From Candidatus Bathyarchaeota archaeon (GTDB lineage Archaea; Thermoproteota; Bathyarchaeia; Bathyarchaeales; Bathyarchaeaceae), in assembly GCA_026014605.1 (NCBI GenBank), contig JAOZIC010000028.1:1-6443 (forward strand): a stretch of DNA of 6,443 nucleotides. The letters run 5' to 3'. The notes beneath the pieces are model-generated. The model had not been told where the DNA came from. It saw only the letters and a program-made list of their open reading frames with translations, and did no database searches. The position numbers and the translations under genes were made by a program. Shown here one piece after another: positions 5,165 to 6,443 of this stretch (the stretch's first letter is position 1; every line of letters starts with the position of its first letter).

Positions 5165-6108
5165 TCTTTGGTTTCTAGTTCGGCTTTCTTTATGTTTAGT
5201 ATGCTGTAGCCGTCCTTTGATATTGGGTCGGTTTCCACGATTTTTATGCGTTTTTTGAATATTGGGCCGTCTACAACAAATGTGTGGTATTCGTCGCCGG
5301 AAACGTGGATGCCTTTTTCGTTGTGTAGCCGCATGATTTCTTTCAAATAGGCGGGGTCGACTCTTCGTCCTAGGTAGTCGTCGCCCAGAAATTCTTGGTT
5401 AACTACCACTACAACAACTTCAAAGTCGTTGTCTATCAGGTCTGTTAAAACCTGTTCTGGTGCCTTATCCCACAGCGGAAGAATTGGTTCTATGCCTAGG
5501 TCTTCGCAGACTTGGTCTACCCACTCTTTTTCTGCTCTGAGTTGGATGTAGTCTTCCAGTTTTTTGCTGTCTTCCAGTCGTGGGTCTCCTGGTGGGGCTA
5601 TTCCCCAGACTACTCCGTCAACTTTTTTTTCCAAGTTGCGAACCGTTATTTTGAATTGGTCTTCAAACGTTCGCCAATTCACTTTGGGCTGAAGCATGGT
5701 TATGTCCATTGCTTGTCCTTGCATGGCAACTAGTTCAGGTGAGATTTCGTGCCAGACCATCTTTTTTGAGCTTTTGAATGCATAACTTAATACGTTTGCG
5801 ACCTTGTTTGGGATGAGTTTTCGGATTAATGTGAATCCGTGGTTTAGTATTCTTGAGATTCTTCTGGGGAACTTGTTTAGGATTTCTGACAAAACAAAGT
5901 TGAGCAGTGTAGAAACTTTGAAGGGTGTTGAGCGTCCGATGTCGGTGAACACGAATTTTATGAGGTTTGACATTTTGTATTGTGTGCGTCTTTCTATGTC
6001 TGTGAAAACAAAGTTTAGAAGGTAAGCGACCTCGTGACCATTCTTGATGGCTTCATAGCATGCTAAGGTGCAGTCTTTTCCACCTGTCCATGTTACGGCA
6101 ACGCGCAG
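5161..6108 (-). CDS. Dph6-related PP-loop ATPase with internal 19-residue repeats, CTG start
   Basis: Read from CTG 6108 this is 315 residues. It begins with the N-type ATP pyrophosphatase strand and PP-loop RVAVTWTGGKDC (2-13) and helix TLACYEAIKNG (14-24). C-terminal hallmarks are LGIEPILPLW (204-213) and GDEYHTFVVDGP (271-282). The family includes diphthine-ammonia ligase (Dph6), which adenylates diphthine on EF2 before amidation, plus related archaeal proteins of unproven substrate, to which this one may belong. Between the PP-loop helix and the usual SPELVAMQ helix (123-130) lie five 19-residue units (30-124); as I recall, relatives have one, and removing four gives 239 residues, near family size. 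About 16 extra residues also occur around 170-195. The start is inferred: no ATG, GTG or TTG precedes M46 in frame back to a stop at 6244-6246, whereas CTG falls exactly at the family start and has GAGGG seven bases upstream. Starting at ATG 5973 would lose the PP-loop. Family confidence is high; start confidence is moderate. Confidence 0.8.
   Translation of the reverse strand: MRVAVTWTGGKDCTLACYEAIKNGHEVAYLLNFVFTDIERRTQYKMSNLIKFVFTDIGRSTPFKVSTLLNFVLSEILNKFPRRISRILNHGFTLIRKLIPNKVANVLSYAFKSSKKMVWHEISPELVAMQGQAMDITMLQPKVNWRTFEDQFKITVRNLEKKVDGVVWGIAPPGDPRLEDSKKLEDYIQLRAEKEWVDQVCEDLGIEPILPLWDKAPEQVLTDLIDNDFEVVVVVVNQEFLGDDYLGRRVDPAYLKEIMRLHNEKGIHVSGDEYHTFVVDGPIFKKRIKIVETDPISKDGYSILNIKKAELETKD
5737..6021 (-). 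repeat. Five tandem 57-bp (19-residue) coding repeats inside the PP-loop gene
   Basis: Five gap-free units are encoded on the minus strand. Unit 1 (6021-5965) is LLNFVFTDIERRTQYKMSN and unit 2 (5964-5908) is LIKFVFTDIGRSTPFKVST. Unit 3 (5907-5851) is LLNFVLSEILNKFPRRISR and unit 4 (5850-5794) is ILNHGFTLIRKLIPNKVAN. Unit 5 (5793-5737) is VLSYAFKSSKKMVWHEISP. Units 1 and 2 share 11 of 19 residues and 36 of 57 bases; seven of the shared residues use different codons. The pattern is aliphatic pair, aromatic, F-T-x-I, then basic residue, V/I/M, S/A. Divergence shows an old expansion rather than an assembly artefact. Confidence 0.8.
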
Positions 6109-6115
6109 GTAATGT

Positions 6116-6120
6116 CCCTC
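6116..6120 (-). promoter_or_regulatory. Shine-Dalgarno-like site supporting the CTG start
   Basis: GAGGG on the minus strand lies seven bases before the CTG at 6108. It is the main nucleotide-level support for initiating at this non-standard codon rather than at the ATG 135 bp downstream. Confidence 0.4.
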
Positions 6121-6140
6121 GTGAGAAATGACATCGTTGG

Positions 6141-6150
6141 TTAATAAAAG
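6141..6150 (-). promoter_or_regulatory. TATA-like box for the PP-loop gene
   Basis: CTTTTATTAA on the minus strand would place transcription start near 6120, a leader of about a dozen nucleotides that just includes GAGGG. The match is weaker than for the other promoters in the window. Its position supports a start codon near 6108 and not at 5973. Confidence 0.35.
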
Positions 6151-6213
6151 TCTTAAGGTGCGATTTTGGTGAGGGTGTTTTGGGTGCTGTTTATTTTGTG
6201 TTCTTGGTTTTTC

Positions 6214-6263
6214 TGAAAAAAGGTAGTTTTCAACATAGTTCTGTTATTAGTATACTAATATGC
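6214..6263. repeat. Regulatory-like module, copy A
   Basis: Copy A consists of an A-run, TTTTCAACA (6227-6235), the palindrome at 6245-6260 and the tail CTAATATGC (6255-6263). The first 38 bp align without gaps to copy B 91 bp to the right, with 28 identities by my count. Confidence 0.5.
6245..6260. promoter_or_regulatory. Perfect 16-bp palindrome, candidate operator
   Basis: TATTAGTATACTAATA equals its own reverse complement. It is symmetric and AT-rich, lies about 100 bp upstream of the PP-loop gene's TATA-like box, and its half-sites recur in copy B. A dimeric regulator site is the simplest reading. No T-tract follows, so a terminator role is less likely. Confidence 0.45.
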
Positions 6264-6304
6264 TCTTGGTTTTGGTGGCCACTTTTTTCTTGCTGAAAAT
6301 TTTT

Positions 6305-6365
6305 AGAAAAAAACTATTTTTCAACAATGTACCTCTATTAGTCTTCAAATATGATGCTAATATGC
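6305..6365. repeat. Regulatory-like module, copy B
   Basis: Copy B repeats the A-run, TTTTCAACA (6318-6326) and the half-site TATTAG (6336-6341). The opposing half-site CTAATA (6357-6362), within CTAATATGC, lies 15 bp beyond, against 4 bp in copy A. The 11-bp difference is about one helical turn. Confidence 0.45.
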
Positions 6366-6443
6366 GTGGAAAGATTAATGTTAAATTGGATGCAGTAAAC
6401 TGAATACTTTGCAGTAGTTGGACCACCCATGCCTGTTACGTAC

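Larger units (their letters stand above)
6109..6443. other. Non-coding stretch with regulatory repeats; no supported gene
   Basis: No convincing coding region is visible here. The frame of the PP-loop gene stays open back to 6246, but its translation is low-complexity and unlike the family. An ATG at 6429 (MPVTY...) could begin a plus-strand gene running off the right edge, and an unremarkable minus-strand frame enters from the right, ending at a stop near 6342; neither can be judged. The stretch holds the promoter of the PP-loop gene and two related copies of a regulatory-looking module. Confidence 0.5.

Noticed and set aside
5161..5973. PP-loop gene starting at the ATG at 5973 (270 residues)
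   Set aside because: This start removes the TGGKDC loop and cuts the first repeat; the upstream frame is open and clearly homologous to the family N-terminus.
6109..6243. Further N-terminal extension of the PP-loop protein in the open upstream frame
   Set aside because: The translation is His/Asn/Lys-rich and unlike the family, and contains promoter-like sequence; no ATG, GTG or TTG is present.
6214..6365. CRISPR array or mobile-element ends
   Set aside because: Only two imperfect copies with unequal internal spacing; no regular repeat-spacer pattern, target-site duplication or transposase.
6351..6403. C/D-box guide RNA (ATGATGC ... CTGA)
   Set aside because: The C box is imperfect and no D'/C' pair with proper spacing was seen.
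6429..6443. Start of a plus-strand gene at the right edge
   Set aside because: Only five codons are visible and no clear TATA box or Shine-Dalgarno sits at the right distance; it cannot be judged.

Overview
The window reads as archaeal chromosome, moderately AT-rich. Five of the six genes have an archaeal TATA-like box upstream (the sixth begins outside the window). One gene looks leaderless, Shine-Dalgarno sites are weak, and the best-recognised families (NirJ/AhbC/AhbD-like SPASM protein, Dph6-like PP-loop ATPase) are typical of anaerobic archaea. A Bathyarchaeia-like or methanogen-related lineage would fit, but this is inference and I cannot place it from sequence alone.

Layout. 1-449 (+) is the C-terminal SPASM part of a radical SAM enzyme cut by the left edge. 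It converges on a HemN/HemW-like radical SAM protein (468-1760, -). Upstream of that, on the same strand, lie a class I methyltransferase (1825-2700, -; probably leaderless) and a B12-binding-domain radical SAM enzyme (2767-4128, -; TTG start). The three minus-strand genes are spaced by 64-66 bp and each has its own TATA-like box, so they may be transcribed separately. A 211-bp divergent promoter region (4129-4339) separates them from a second class I methyltransferase (4340-5164, +). That gene overlaps tail to tail by 4 bp with a PP-loop ATPase of the Dph6-related family (5161-6108, -). The last ~335 bp carry no convincing gene but hold a duplicated regulatory-looking module with a perfect 16-bp palindrome.

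Function. Three radical SAM enzymes, two methyltransferases and an adenylating amidase-type enzyme suggest a small-molecule, lipid or cofactor modification neighbourhood. Nothing in the sequence fixes a common substrate, and the mixed strands argue against one operon.

Most interesting point. The PP-loop gene extends in frame beyond its first ATG (5973) to a CTG at 6108. This restores a complete TGGKDC nucleotide-binding loop. Just after the PP-loop helix the protein contains five consecutive, diverged 19-residue units (5737-6021), where I recall relatives having a single such segment. A conventional start call at 5973 would hide both the active-site loop and the first repeat. The second point is the paired inverted repeats at 6245-6260 and 6336-6362, whose half-site spacing differs by 11 bp, about one helical turn.
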